Assembly: GCA_016712625.1 (NCBI GenBank)
Contig: JADJQQ010000004.1
Location: 124,001 to 188,000 of the forward strand
Origin: Candidatus Competibacteraceae bacterium
GTDB lineage: Bacteria; Pseudomonadota; Gammaproteobacteria; Competibacterales; Competibacteraceae
Direction: 5' to 3'
Length of the DNA stretch: 64,000 nt
Position numbers and translations under genes: made by a program. Under the pieces are notes generated by a model. That model made no database searches and had not been told where the DNA came from. It saw only the letters and a program-made list of their open reading frames with translations. This document shows, in pieces, positions 8,292 to 17,557 of this stretch. Position 1 is the stretch's first letter. Each line of letters begins with the position of its first letter.

Positions 8292-9599
8292 TTATTTCTG
8301 TTTCTTGCGATGGTCAATCACCCGCACCGCCTTTCCCTCGGAGCGCGGCAATTCACCGGTACGTTTGACTACGACTTGGGCGGTTACGCCGATGAAGTCC
8401 TTGATGTCCTTCTGGGCTTTGTGCGCGACCCGCTCCATCGCCGCTGACCCCTGGGCGACCAACGGCGGACTCCCTTCGACATTCACCGTGAGAAAGTCCA
8501 GGTTACCTTCGCGCGATACTTCTAACTGATAAAATGGCGTCAAGGTTTCCGTCTGCATCAGGATGGCCTCGACTTGCGATGGGAAAACGTTGACGCCCCG
8601 GATGATCAGCATGTCGTCGGTACGGCCGGTGACGCGCTTCATGCGGACGTGTGTGCGACCACAACGACAAGGGGCGGGATCGAGTATGGACACATCGCGC
8701 GTGCGGTAGCGGAGAACAGGAAAAGCTTCCTTGGTCAGGGACGTAATGACAATTTCACCCGCTTCGCCGTAAGGAATCGGTTGGCCGGTATCCACATCGA
8801 CGGCTTCAATCAGGAAATGATCCTCAAAGACATGTAGGCCGTTCTTGGCTTCAATACATTCAATGGCGACTCCAGGGCCGATCACTTCCGACAGGCCGTA
8901 GATATCCACCGCCTCGATACCGAGCCGTGATTCCAGCTCGTAACGCATTTCCTCCGTCCAGGGTTCGGCGCCGAAAATCCCGACCTTGAGCGGAAGCTTA
9001 CGCAGATCCACCTTCATATCTTCCGCGGCTTCCGCGAGGTTGAGGGCGTAGGAGGGCGTGCAAGAGAGGCCCGTTGGCTCGAAATCTTGAATCAGCATGA
9101 TCTGACGCTGGGTTTGGCCGCCAGAAATCGGAGTAACCATCACGCCCAATTCCTCAGCACCGTAATGCAATCCCAACCCGCCGGTGAACAAACCGTAGCC
9201 ATAGGCATTGTGCAGCCGATCGCCAGGACGCAGGCCGGCAGCCGCCAGACTGCGAGCCATCACCCGCGCCCAGGTACGGATATCGCGGCGGGTGTAGCCG
9301 ACAACAGTGGGTTTGCCAGTGGTGCCGCTGGACGCATGAATGCGCACCACCTGATCAGTTGGCACCGCGAACATGCCGAATGGATAATTCTCGCGCAGGT
9401 TTTCTTTTTTAGTGAAGGGGAGGAGCTGAACATCCGCGACCGATTGAATGTGGTTTGGTCTCACACCGAGTTCATCCATCGCGTCCCGGTAATATTTGAC
9501 CGTTTGATAACAGCGCTCGACAGTGGCGCGCAACCGGCGCACTTGCAGTTGCTGTAATTCTTCGCGGGGCAACGTTTCTTGTTCGGTGTCGAGAATCAT
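8292..9599 (-). CDS. paaK: Phenylacetate-CoA ligase
   Basis: Adenylate-forming ligase (435 aa) that activates phenylacetate or related aryl acetates with CoA and ATP. Family signatures include IHASSGTTGKPTVVGYT (phosphate-binding loop), DIYGLSEVIGPG and RYRTRDV, and the C-terminal domain has GRTDDMLIIRGVNVFPSQVE. It is the last gene of the minus-strand operon that begins with iorA, so it probably acts on the aryl acids made from aryl pyruvates, or recovers free acid lost from the CoA thioester. The other paa ring-cleavage genes are not in the window. Confidence 0.94.
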   Translation of the reverse strand: MILDTEQETLPREELQQLQVRRLRATVERCYQTVKYYRDAMDELGVRPNHIQSVADVQLLPFTKKENLRENYPFGMFAVPTDQVVRIHASSGTTGKPTVVGYTRRDIRTWARVMARSLAAAGLRPGDRLHNAYGYGLFTGGLGLHYGAEELGVMVTPISGGQTQRQIMLIQDFEPTGLSCTPSYALNLAEAAEDMKVDLRKLPLKVGIFGAEPWTEEMRYELESRLGIEAVDIYGLSEVIGPGVAIECIEAKNGLHVFEDHFLIEAVDVDTGQPIPYGEAGEIVITSLTKEAFPVLRYRTRDVSILDPAPCRCGRTHVRMKRVTGRTDDMLIIRGVNVFPSQVEAILMQTETLTPFYQLEVSREGNLDFLTVNVEGSPPLVAQGSAAMERVAHKAQKDIKDFIGVTAQVVVKRTGELPRSEGKAVRVIDHRKKQK

Positions 9600-9628
9600 G
9601 GCTCGCTCTCAATTTTTGGAAATAGTCG

Positions 9629-10297
9629 TCATGCGCCAGAGATGGCGGCAGGCAAGGTTTCAGTCAACAAATCATAACCGAGTCCGCGCAAGCGCTGGTT
9701 CAAAGCGCGCGGATCATCGGCTCGGTAGCGCACCACCACTATGCGCAAGCCGGTTTGGTCGGGATGCACTGGCGACACGACGGTGGCGATGTAGCCCCCA
9801 CCGTCGTTGATCGCGGTCAAAAACCGCCCCAATTGGCCAATCACATCGGGCAGGTGCACGGCGATGCGGGTAGTTCCTTCAGTTAGACAGCCGGTAATAT
9901 CGAGAAAGAAGTCCAGCAAGTCTTCGTGGGTCAAAATGCCGACCAGTTGGTCATCCTCTCCGATCACGGGCAAGCAACCGATTTTTTCCTGGCGTAACAG
10001 CCGCGCGGCTTCCTCCACCAGTGTGTCTGGGCCACAGGTTACAACCTTGGTGCACATAAGCCGTTTGGCGTCCAGTTTGCCCAGCAGATAGTTGGCTTCG
10101 CCAACCGATAAGGTGGTGACTGGCGAGGGTGAAACCCGCTCAAGATCGTGAGAGGTTACCAGGCCAACCAGTCGGCCATCCCGAACGACTGGCAGGTGGC
10201 GGATGCGATGGTCACGCATCAGAGCGGCCAATTGCGTGACGCGGGTATCTTCCGCCACCTGTACGACAGCGCGAGTCATGATCCGATCGACGTACAT
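9629..10297 (-). CDS. Tandem CBS domain plus ACT domain regulatory protein (AcuB-like)
   Basis: The 222-aa protein has CBS repeats at about residues 1-58 (MYVDRIMTRAV...HLPVV..GRLVGLVTSHDL) and 75-130 (VVTCGPDTLVEEAA...LPVI..DQLVGILTHEDL). A C-terminal ACT-like domain follows, starting near TTRIAVHLPDVIGQLGRFL. CBS pairs bind adenine nucleotides and ACT domains bind amino acids, so the likely role is sensing energy state and amino acids. The gene sits between livF and paaK with gaps of about 30 bp, so it is probably co-transcribed with the ior-liv genes. AcuB-type proteins are often placed beside acyl-CoA ligase genes. Confidence 0.85.
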   Translation of the reverse strand: MYVDRIMTRAVVQVAEDTRVTQLAALMRDHRIRHLPVVRDGRLVGLVTSHDLERVSPSPVTTLSVGEANYLLGKLDAKRLMCTKVVTCGPDTLVEEAARLLRQEKIGCLPVIGEDDQLVGILTHEDLLDFFLDITGCLTEGTTRIAVHLPDVIGQLGRFLTAINDGGGYIATVVSPVHPDQTGLRIVVVRYRADDPRALNQRLRGLGYDLLTETLPAAISGA

Positions 10298-10327
10298 GGT
10301 TTCTCCTCCGGCAAAGCTGGAAGCCGA

Positions 10328-11068
10328 TCAATAGCCTAGATAGGCCCGACGGATAGCGTCGTCGGCCAGTAATTCCGTCGCTGGCGCGGTTTTAACGATG
10401 CGGCCGGTTTCCAGAATATAGCCGCGTTTGGCAATGCGCAAAGCGGCGCGGGCATTTTGTTCAACCAGCAAAATGGTGACGCCTTGGCTATTAAGTTCGA
10501 CAATCACCCGGAAGATCTCCTCGACCAACAAAGGTGCCAAGCCCATCGACGGTTCGTCCAAGAGCAACAGACGGGGATGGCCTAGCAGGGCGCGGCCGAT
10601 CGCCAGCATCTGCTGTTGACCTCCGGACAAGGTTCCGGCCAGTTGATGCCGACGTTCCGCGAGAATGGGGAACAAGGCGTACACCTGTTGGGTTTGGCGG
10701 CGAATCCAATCTTGGTCGCGCTGGCGGAAAGCGCCCAATCTTAAATTATCCTCAACACTCAGCGGGGCGAAAACCAGACGACCTTCAGGAACTTGACAGA
10801 TCCCCGCCGCGACGATGCGGTGCGTCGCCGCCCGGGTGATATCCTTGCCGGCGAAGCGAATGCAGCCAGCGCTGGCGGGATGGAGACCAGAGAGGGTATG
10901 GAGCAACGTGGTTTTGCCCGCGCCGTTACCGCCAACGATGGCCACTAAGTCGCCGGCGCGGATATGGAGGTCGGCTTGCTGAATGGCGCAAACCGGGCCG
11001 TAATAACTGCTCAAACCCACCACCTCCAGCAGGATTTCCGCAGCGGGGGCGGGAGATTCAGACGGCAT
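10328..11068 (-). CDS. livF: Branched-chain/aromatic amino acid ABC transporter ATP-binding protein LivF
   Basis: ABC ATPase of the LivF type. It has Walker A GGNGAGKTT, Q-loop, the signature LSGGQQQMLAIGRALL and Walker B LLLLDEPSMGLAP; the last two are typical of LivF. The frame opens further upstream, but the ATG at 11068 gives the expected 246 aa and overlaps the livG stop by 11 bp, indicating translational coupling. It forms the ATPase heterodimer with LivG on the cytoplasmic side of LivH/LivM. Confidence 0.94.
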   Translation of the reverse strand: MPSESPAPAAEILLEVVGLSSYYGPVCAIQQADLHIRAGDLVAIVGGNGAGKTTLLHTLSGLHPASAGCIRFAGKDITRAATHRIVAAGICQVPEGRLVFAPLSVEDNLRLGAFRQRDQDWIRRQTQQVYALFPILAERRHQLAGTLSGGQQQMLAIGRALLGHPRLLLLDEPSMGLAPLLVEEIFRVIVELNSQGVTILLVEQNARAALRIAKRGYILETGRIVKTAPATELLADDAIRRAYLGY

Positions 11069-11873
11069 ACTGTACCGCCCCTCCCAAATAAGCCGAGACC
11101 ACACGCGGGTCGGCCTGGATTTCGGCGGGAGCGCCTTCCGCCAACACGCTGCCATAATCGAGCACCAGCAACCGGTCAGAGACGCTCATCACGAGCGGCA
11201 TGTGATGCTCGACCAGCAGCACCGTCACGCCAGTGGCGCGAATACGGCCGATCAGATCACGCAAGTCCATTGATTCGGTATCGTTGAGGCCCGCTGCTGG
11301 TTCGTCCAGCAGCAATAAGCGGGGTTGCGTGGCCAGGGCGCGCGCGATTTCCACCCGTTTCATCAAGCCATAAGGCAGGGCGCCCGCCGATTGCGCCGCG
11401 CGTTCACCCAACTCGCACAACTCCAGCGCTTCACGTGCCCACGCGCGCAGTTGCCGTTCCTCGCGCCGCACTTTGGGTAGGCGCAAGGCGGTCGCTATCA
11501 GACCGGTTCGAGCACGCAGGTAACAACCCGCCATAACGTTCTCCAACACGGTCATGTTGAAGAACAGTTGCAAGTTTTGGAAAGTTCGCGCTAATCCGTG
11601 CGCGGCTATACGGTATGGCGGCAAGCCCAATAATTCGTGGCCCTCAAAGCGGACAGAGCCGGCCGAAGGCTGGTAAAAGCCACATAAGGCATTGAATAAT
11701 GTAGTTTTACCGGCACCATTGGGACCAATTACGGCATAGATCGAATGCGGAGAGACCTGAAAACTGACGCCAGCAAGCGCCATGACGCCACCGAAGCTTT
11801 GTTCCAAGCCTTCGACTGTGAGAAGCCTGTTAGCAGATGGGCTAAGCGCAGGGGAGTAGGGCGCTTCTTTCAA
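11058..11873 (-). CDS. livG: Branched-chain/aromatic amino acid ABC transporter ATP-binding protein LivG
   Basis: ABC ATPase of 271 aa with Walker A GPNGAGKTTLFNAL, the LivG-type segment ARTFQNLQLFFNMTVLENVM and Walker B RLLLLDEPAAGLN. The C-terminal extension DYGSVLAEGAPAEIQADPRV is typical for LivG. Its start overlaps the livM stop by 4 bp (ATGA). Confidence 0.95.
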   Translation of the reverse strand: MKEAPYSPALSPSANRLLTVEGLEQSFGGVMALAGVSFQVSPHSIYAVIGPNGAGKTTLFNALCGFYQPSAGSVRFEGHELLGLPPYRIAAHGLARTFQNLQLFFNMTVLENVMAGCYLRARTGLIATALRLPKVRREERQLRAWAREALELCELGERAAQSAGALPYGLMKRVEIARALATQPRLLLLDEPAAGLNDTESMDLRDLIGRIRATGVTVLLVEHHMPLVMSVSDRLLVLDYGSVLAEGAPAEIQADPRVVSAYLGGAVQYAV

Positions 11874-12826
11874 GGACGGTTCCCGGATCGCAAGCCGTGT
11901 CCGATCTTACGGATCGCTTGACTCAAACCGACAAACAAGCCTTGCGGCATGAAGATCATCACCGCCATCAGCAAGACACCGTGAATCAACATCTCGTAAT
12001 CCTGAAATACGACCAGTCCAGCGTGGAGTAAGGTTAGGGTAATCGCGCCGCCAGCCGCGCCGAACGTAGAGGCCATGCCGCCGAGCACCACCATCGTCAC
12101 CAGCTCCACCGAAATGGTCAGGCTAAACGAATCCGGGCTGACAAATCCTTGCTGGTGGGCAAACAAGCTACCCGCAAATGCAGCGAATAACGCCGAAACG
12201 ATGAACACTTGGGTCTTGGCGCGGCTGGTGTTGATACCGAGCATTTGCGCGGCAAATTCGGAACCGTGCACGGCGCGCAGGGCTCTCCCGATCCGGGAGT
12301 CGATCAGGTTAAGCGACAACCAGATCGCCAAAAGCATGGTGGCGGCAATCACGATGTACCAGCGGGTATCGCTATCGACTACCCAGCCGAGGAGATTGAG
12401 TGGAGGGATGCCAGTCAAGCCATCCGGGCCACCAGTCCAACTCGTGGCTTGCACCATGATGACATGAATGATCACGCCAAATCCCAGCGTCGCCATCGCC
12501 AGATAATGGCCGCGCAGCCGGAGAATCGGCCGGGCCAGCACCCAGGCGAGGACAGCCGTTACCATGAGACCAGCGAGCATGGCCCATACGCCTGGCCAGG
12601 CGAAACGAGTGGTCAAAATGGCGGAGGAATAAGCGCCCATGCCAAAGAATGCGGCATGACCCAGGGAGATTTGACCCGCGTAACCCATTAACAGATTTAG
12701 GCCGACCGCGAGGATGGCGTGCAAGCCGGCTGAAATGCCGACAACCGTTACGAAATAATTGTTGGGAAACACCATGGGCAGTAAAACGACTACCACCACG
12801 CAGAGATAGAAACCGGCCAGTCGCAT
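11870..12826 (-). CDS. livM: Branched-chain/aromatic amino acid ABC transporter permease LivM
   Basis: Inner-membrane permease of 318 aa with eight to ten hydrophobic segments and the LivM signature NLLMGYAGQISLGHAAFFGMGAY cut across residues 45-70. I prefer the ATG at 12826 over the GTG one codon earlier. It directly follows livH with only three bases between, and overlaps livG by 4 bp. Confidence 0.94.
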   Translation of the reverse strand: MRLAGFYLCVVVVVLLPMVFPNNYFVTVVGISAGLHAILAVGLNLLMGYAGQISLGHAAFFGMGAYSSAILTTRFAWPGVWAMLAGLMVTAVLAWVLARPILRLRGHYLAMATLGFGVIIHVIMVQATSWTGGPDGLTGIPPLNLLGWVVDSDTRWYIVIAATMLLAIWLSLNLIDSRIGRALRAVHGSEFAAQMLGINTSRAKTQVFIVSALFAAFAGSLFAHQQGFVSPDSFSLTISVELVTMVVLGGMASTFGAAGGAITLTLLHAGLVVFQDYEMLIHGVLLMAVMIFMPQGLFVGLSQAIRKIGHGLRSGNRP

Positions 12827-12829
12827 CAC

Positions 12830-13705
12830 TCAGACTCGCTCGGCGGCCTTGTGACCAAACAGACCCGTCGGCTCAAAAAACAAGACCATCAGGACAAACA
12901 GAAAGGCAATAGCGTCCTTATAGCCCGATGAGACCAAACCGGCTCCAAGCGATTCCAGCACACCCAGCAACAAACCGCCCGCCACCGCGCCCATCGGGTT
13001 GCCGATACCCCCGACGATGGCGGCGGAAAAGCCCTTAAGGCCCAGCATCACGCCCGCCTCGTAGGAACTGAAGGTGATCGGGGCGATAAGAATGCCCGCC
13101 AGAGCACCGAGTCCGGCGGAAAGCCCGTAAGCCAGTCGCAACATCATTCGAACATTGATGCCGACCAGTTGAGCAGCGGCGCGATTGAACGAACACGCCA
13201 ACAAGGCCTTACCGATCAAGGTACGATTGAAGAAGAGACGAACCAGCACGACCAACGCCACGGTCACTCCCAACACCCAGAGGCTCTGCGGCAACACGGT
13301 GGCTCCGCCCAGCTGGATCGGCGCATCCCCGGTAAAAGGGGGCAATGAATGGAAATCCTTGCCCCATAGGAGCATGGCGATGCCGCGCAGAAAAATCGCC
13401 GCGCCGATGGTGATAATGATGGTTGTCACCACCGACGCGCCCAAGGCCGGTTCAATGGCGAACCGCTCCAGCAGCAAACCGACCCCAACCGTCGCCAAGG
13501 TCGCGAGGATCGCCGCGAGGGGTAATGGCAGGCCAGCGCCCAGCAGCGCGATGGCGGCCATCGCACCCAACATTACGAACTCCCCTTGGGCGAAATTCAC
13601 CACATCGGAGGCGTTGTAGATCAAGGCGAAGCCTAGACCCACCAGTGCATAGGTGGAGCCGACCGTAATGCCGGTGACCAAAAACTGGAACAGCTGCTCA
13701 GGCAT
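12830..13705 (-). CDS. livH: Branched-chain/aromatic amino acid ABC transporter permease LivH
   Basis: Inner-membrane permease of 291 aa. The N-terminal segment GITVGSTYALVGLGFALIYN and VVNFAQGEFVMLGA are LivH hallmarks, and IVGGIGNPMGAVAGGLLLG lies near the C-terminus. It pairs with LivM to form the transmembrane channel. It starts nine bases after the livK stop. Confidence 0.95.
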   Translation of the reverse strand: MPEQLFQFLVTGITVGSTYALVGLGFALIYNASDVVNFAQGEFVMLGAMAAIALLGAGLPLPLAAILATLATVGVGLLLERFAIEPALGASVVTTIIITIGAAIFLRGIAMLLWGKDFHSLPPFTGDAPIQLGGATVLPQSLWVLGVTVALVVLVRLFFNRTLIGKALLACSFNRAAAQLVGINVRMMLRLAYGLSAGLGALAGILIAPITFSSYEAGVMLGLKGFSAAIVGGIGNPMGAVAGGLLLGVLESLGAGLVSSGYKDAIAFLFVLMVLFFEPTGLFGHKAAERV

Positions 13706-13714
13706 GCGTGGCGC

Positions 13715-14854
13715 TTATTCGATGATCTTCCAAGCGCCTTTCTGAACCTCAACCAACTTGAAGGCGGCCGCGTTGAGGCCCATGTGGTCTTGCGGACTCA
13801 TGTTGAACACGCCGGCCGTGCCAATAAAGCCTTTCGTTCTCTCAATTTCATCCCGCACCTTGGCTCTGTCGACGCCGCCGGCGCGCTCGATGGCCGCCAC
13901 CGCGATCATTAAGCCATCATAGGCGTGGCCGCCGAAGGTGGATACCGGGCCGTGCTTGGCTTCGTACTTGTTCTTATAGGCCAACAGTACCGGTTTTTGC
14001 GGGTCGGTATCGGGCAATTGTTCGGCAACCACTAGCGCCGCCGCTGGCAGGCGTACCCCTTCCGCCGCGTCGCCGGCCAGATCAATGAAGGTTTTGGAAG
14101 CCACGCCGTGCGATTGATAAACCGGTAAGGCGATGCCGAGTTGTTTAATGTTTTTAGTAACAATCGCTGGGGCTTGGCCCAAGCCGAAGTTGATGATGAC
14201 CTCTGCCCCCGACGCGCGAATCTTGGTCAGCTGGGTGGTCATATCGGTATCTTTGTTACCGTAGGATTCGTCGGCAACCAAGGTCATGCCATATTCTGGA
14301 GCCAATTTGAGAACTTGCGCGCGGCCCGATTTGTCGAAACCGCCGTCGCCGCTGATCAGCGCGACTTTGGTAAAGCCGCGCTTGCGGATGTCTTCAAAGA
14401 TTTTGGCGGCGGCCATGCGGTCGGTATGAGGCGTTTTAAACACCCATGGTTTTACTGGTTCGATGATTTCGACCGCGCCAGCCATCGAGATAAAGGGAAT
14501 TCCTTCCTTTTCCACGTCCGGGATGACCGCCATGGTATCGCCCGTGGTGGTGCCGCCAACAATTAGATCAACCTTGTCGCTTTGAATGAGACGCTTGACG
14601 AAACTGACCGCATCCTGGGCCTTACCGCCGGTATCGTAATGGATCAATTCAATTTTTCGGCCCTTAACGCCACCCTTGGCGTTGATGTCTTCCACGTACA
14701 TCTGCAAGGTTTTCAGTTCAGGATCGCCCAGGAACGAGGCTGGGCCAGTGACGGTCAGAAACGAGCCAATTTTGATCGGCTCAGCGGCATTAACCAAACT
14801 GGCCACGACCAGTAAGGTCGCTGTGATGATGCTTTTCCAAAACCCGGTTTTCAT
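13715..14854 (-). CDS. livK: Branched-chain/aromatic amino acid ABC transporter substrate-binding protein
   Basis: Periplasmic binding protein of 379 aa. A Sec signal peptide is seen at residues 1-23 (MKTGFWK, hydrophobic core ITATLLVVASL, cleavage after VNA). The mature part begins EPIKIGSFLTVTGPASFLGD, the start of the LivJ/LivK type I fold, and contains DRMAAAKIFEDI and GFDKSGRAQVL. AAGGGGAT lies before the ATG. Its place after iorA/iorB suggests that it binds aromatic or branched-chain amino acids or aryl acids used by the same operon; the true ligand cannot be read from sequence. Confidence 0.93.
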   Translation of the reverse strand: MKTGFWKSIITATLLVVASLVNAAEPIKIGSFLTVTGPASFLGDPELKTLQMYVEDINAKGGVKGRKIELIHYDTGGKAQDAVSFVKRLIQSDKVDLIVGGTTTGDTMAVIPDVEKEGIPFISMAGAVEIIEPVKPWVFKTPHTDRMAAAKIFEDIRKRGFTKVALISGDGGFDKSGRAQVLKLAPEYGMTLVADESYGNKDTDMTTQLTKIRASGAEVIINFGLGQAPAIVTKNIKQLGIALPVYQSHGVASKTFIDLAGDAAEGVRLPAAALVVAEQLPDTDPQKPVLLAYKNKYEAKHGPVSTFGGHAYDGLMIAVAAIERAGGVDRAKVRDEIERTKGFIGTAGVFNMSPQDHMGLNAAAFKLVEVQKGAWKIIE

Positions 14855-14927
14855 TATATCCCCTTACTATAATCTAATAGTTTTTAGTCGAGCCGGTTAG
14901 GCTGCCCGATGGAGTGGAACGTAATAG

Positions 14928-15557
14928 TTAGGCGTTTGCGGCCGGTCGGTCCGAAAGCGTCTTGACATGACCCGCCTCTCGGCCCGCATCAAAGGCTTGG
15001 GCGTTGATATCCGCCAGCTTGGGTTTATAGGCGCGGAAACCCTCGACGATGTTGGCTTTGAGAATTTCGGCGGGGAAGGGGAGGTGATCGCTGATCGCGC
15101 CCAGCATGATGGTATTCACCAGTTTAAGGTTGCCTAATTCTCCGGCAATGGCGCCGGCGTCGAAGGCATGGACTTCAATGCCCGCCGCGGCTAACTCGCC
15201 GATGGGATCAGCGGGATAGTCATAAAGCCCCACCGAGACCACCGGCGGGGCGATGCGCAAGGTGTTGACCATCGCCACCCCAGTCAGACGTAGATACGGC
15301 AGCCAACGCAAACTCTCAGCAACCTCAAAACCGATCAATAAATCCGCTTCACCCGGATTGATCTGGGGTGAATAAACTTTTGGGCCGAAGCGGACATGCG
15401 AAGAAACGACGCCGCCGCGCTGGGCCATGCCGGCAACCTCGGTCTTCTTGACATCGTAGCCTTGGCTCAACGCGGTGCGGGCCAACATTTCGGCGGCGGT
15501 CATGACACCTTGGCCGCCGATGCCGACCACAAGAATGTTGAGGACACTTTCAGGCAT
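14928..15557 (-). CDS. iorB: Indolepyruvate ferredoxin oxidoreductase, beta subunit
   Basis: The gamma-type domain subunit (209 aa) of the two-subunit 2-oxoacid:ferredoxin oxidoreductase that decarboxylates aryl pyruvates to aryl-acetyl-CoA and reduces ferredoxin. The N-terminus shows NILVVGIGGQGVMTAAEMLA, and AGMAQRGGVVSSHVRFG follows, both typical for IorB. Its start overlaps the iorA stop by 8 bp. Confidence 0.95.
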   Translation of the reverse strand: MPESVLNILVVGIGGQGVMTAAEMLARTALSQGYDVKKTEVAGMAQRGGVVSSHVRFGPKVYSPQINPGEADLLIGFEVAESLRWLPYLRLTGVAMVNTLRIAPPVVSVGLYDYPADPIGELAAAGIEVHAFDAGAIAGELGNLKLVNTIMLGAISDHLPFPAEILKANIVEGFRAYKPKLADINAQAFDAGREAGHVKTLSDRPAANA

Positions 15558-17424
15558 GAGGTTGAATCCGAATGACGCGGTCTTTCAGCTGGGGTTGCGG
15601 CTGGATGATCGCTTCCGGCGCGCACGTTTCGACGCACATATGGCAACCAGTACAGGCGTTGTTGTCGATACGAGCAAACACCAATTCCTTGCTCTTACCG
15701 TTTTTGGCGGTCACGGTCTCGCGGCGGGCGACGAAAATCGCCGGGCAGCCCAGATCGATGCAGTTACCGCAACCGGTGCATTTGTCGTCAATAACGGTAT
15801 AGGGCTTGAGATGCTCGAAACGGTCGGTGAGCGAGCAGGGCCGGTTGGTGATGTTCACCGAGGGCTCTGCCATCTTGGTTTCTTCTCGCACCAGCTTGAC
15901 CATGGTCGGCAGTTCGTAAGGATCGACCAGGCGGATGCGCTCGGGGCGGACGCCGAGCGCTTCGACCAGCTTGGCGAAATCCACTCGCGGCGCGGGCAAC
16001 CCGTGTAAGTCTTGACCCGTGCCGGGATTTTCCTGGCCGCCGGTCATCCCGACCGAGCGGTTGTCGAGCAGCAGCACGGTGATGTTGCCCCGGTTATAGA
16101 TCATGTTGAGCAAGCCCTGCATCCCCATGTGCAGAAAGGTGGAATCACCGATGACCGCGACGATGCTTTTCTTGGCATCCGATTCACCACGCCCTTTATC
16201 CATCCCGTGGGCCATGCTCAAGGAAGCGCCCATGCTGATGCAGGTATCCAGCGCGTTCCAGGGATGGCCCGCGCCGAGGGTGTAGCAACCGATATCGCCA
16301 ATGATGTTGAGATTGCGAATGTGGGAGAGGGCGAAGTAGGGGCCGAGATGCGGGCAAGACGCGCACATGGTCGGCGGGCGCGGAAAGATATCGGTTTGCG
16401 AGCGGGCGGGTACCGGATACGGTTCCCCCAGCAGCGGTTTGATCGCGGGCCGCAACACGCTGGGGGCCAATTCGCCAAAGCGCGGCAGGATATCTTTGCC
16501 GCGTACTGCCAGACCGGCCGCGCGGATTTCGGTCTCCAGTAACGGTTCGGTTTCTTCCACTACGACCAGCGTATCGACTTGAGCGGCGAAGTCGCGGATT
16601 TTATCGAGCGGCGCTGGGTGGCTGAAACCTAGCTTAAGCACCGGGGCGTTCGGAAAGGTTTCGCGCAGGTGCATGAAGGCAGGGCCAGAGGTAACAAAAC
16701 CGATCCGGCGATCACTCCCAGTAGAAGCGGCGTTGAGGTCAATGGTTTCGCTCAATTCGCGCAATTTTCGATCCCGTTCGTGCATCACCGGCAAGCGGGG
16801 TTTGGCATTGGCTGGGGTCATCACCCAACGCTGAGGATTTTTCTGGAAACCGGCGGCATGACGCTCAATCCGATCACCTTCGATGATGACCATGGCTTTG
16901 ACGTGACAGACGCGGGTGGTCATGCGGACAATAACCGGCGTTTCGTACTCTTCGGAGAGGGCGAAAGCCCGTTTCACCATTTGGTAAGCTTCCTGGGAAT
17001 CGGCTGGCTCCAGGATCGGCATGTGGCCAAAACGGCCCCAGTAGCGGGAATCTTGTTCGTTTTGCGATGAAGACAGCCCCACATCGTCAGCCACCACGAT
17101 GATCAACCCGCCGACGACGCCCGCCAGGGATTGGGTCATGAAAGCGTCGGAGGCGACGTTCATGCCGACGTGCTTCATTGCCGCCAAAGCGCGCGATCCA
17201 GCTAACGAAGCGCCAATGGCGACTTCCACCGCGACTTTTTCATTGACCGACCATTCAGAGTGGATATCGGGATACAGCGCCAGATTTTCAAGAATTTCAG
17301 TGGCCGGCGTGCCGGGATAAGCGGCTGCAACTCGCACGCCGGCTTCCCAGGCGGCTCGCGCCACGGCTTCGTTGCCGGAGAGCAGATGGCGGCTTTCAAT
17401 CTGAGCGTTTACTACAGCATTCAT
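15550..17424 (-). CDS. iorA: Indolepyruvate ferredoxin oxidoreductase, alpha subunit
   Basis: Catalytic subunit of 624 aa. In order: a pyrimidine-binding domain (LLSGNEAVARAAWEAGVRVA..YPGTPATEI), a central domain, the thiamin-diphosphate domain (GDSTFLHMGMQGLLNMIYNR, then NRSVGMTGGQENPGTG), and two C-terminal 4Fe-4S clusters (CTGCGNCIDLGCP and CTGCHMCVETCAP). It oxidises indolepyruvate, phenylpyruvate and 4-hydroxyphenylpyruvate from aromatic amino acid transamination. This is the first gene of the operon running down to paaK, so the promoter should lie in 17425-17557. Ferredoxin-linked oxidation points to anaerobic or microaerobic use. Confidence 0.96.
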   Translation of the reverse strand: MNAVVNAQIESRHLLSGNEAVARAAWEAGVRVAAAYPGTPATEILENLALYPDIHSEWSVNEKVAVEVAIGASLAGSRALAAMKHVGMNVASDAFMTQSLAGVVGGLIIVVADDVGLSSSQNEQDSRYWGRFGHMPILEPADSQEAYQMVKRAFALSEEYETPVIVRMTTRVCHVKAMVIIEGDRIERHAAGFQKNPQRWVMTPANAKPRLPVMHERDRKLRELSETIDLNAASTGSDRRIGFVTSGPAFMHLRETFPNAPVLKLGFSHPAPLDKIRDFAAQVDTLVVVEETEPLLETEIRAAGLAVRGKDILPRFGELAPSVLRPAIKPLLGEPYPVPARSQTDIFPRPPTMCASCPHLGPYFALSHIRNLNIIGDIGCYTLGAGHPWNALDTCISMGASLSMAHGMDKGRGESDAKKSIVAVIGDSTFLHMGMQGLLNMIYNRGNITVLLLDNRSVGMTGGQENPGTGQDLHGLPAPRVDFAKLVEALGVRPERIRLVDPYELPTMVKLVREETKMAEPSVNITNRPCSLTDRFEHLKPYTVIDDKCTGCGNCIDLGCPAIFVARRETVTAKNGKSKELVFARIDNNACTGCHMCVETCAPEAIIQPQPQLKDRVIRIQPHA

Positions 17425-17557
17425 GATGGCGCGAACCTCATGTCCAGTGGTGGCTGGCCAAAAATAGTTTTAATGTCGGTGTTATAAAATTTTTAGTGTG
17501 GCGAATTCTAACGATTATCAGCTCTGTCAACTAGGGGAAATGATTGTATCCAAGAGG

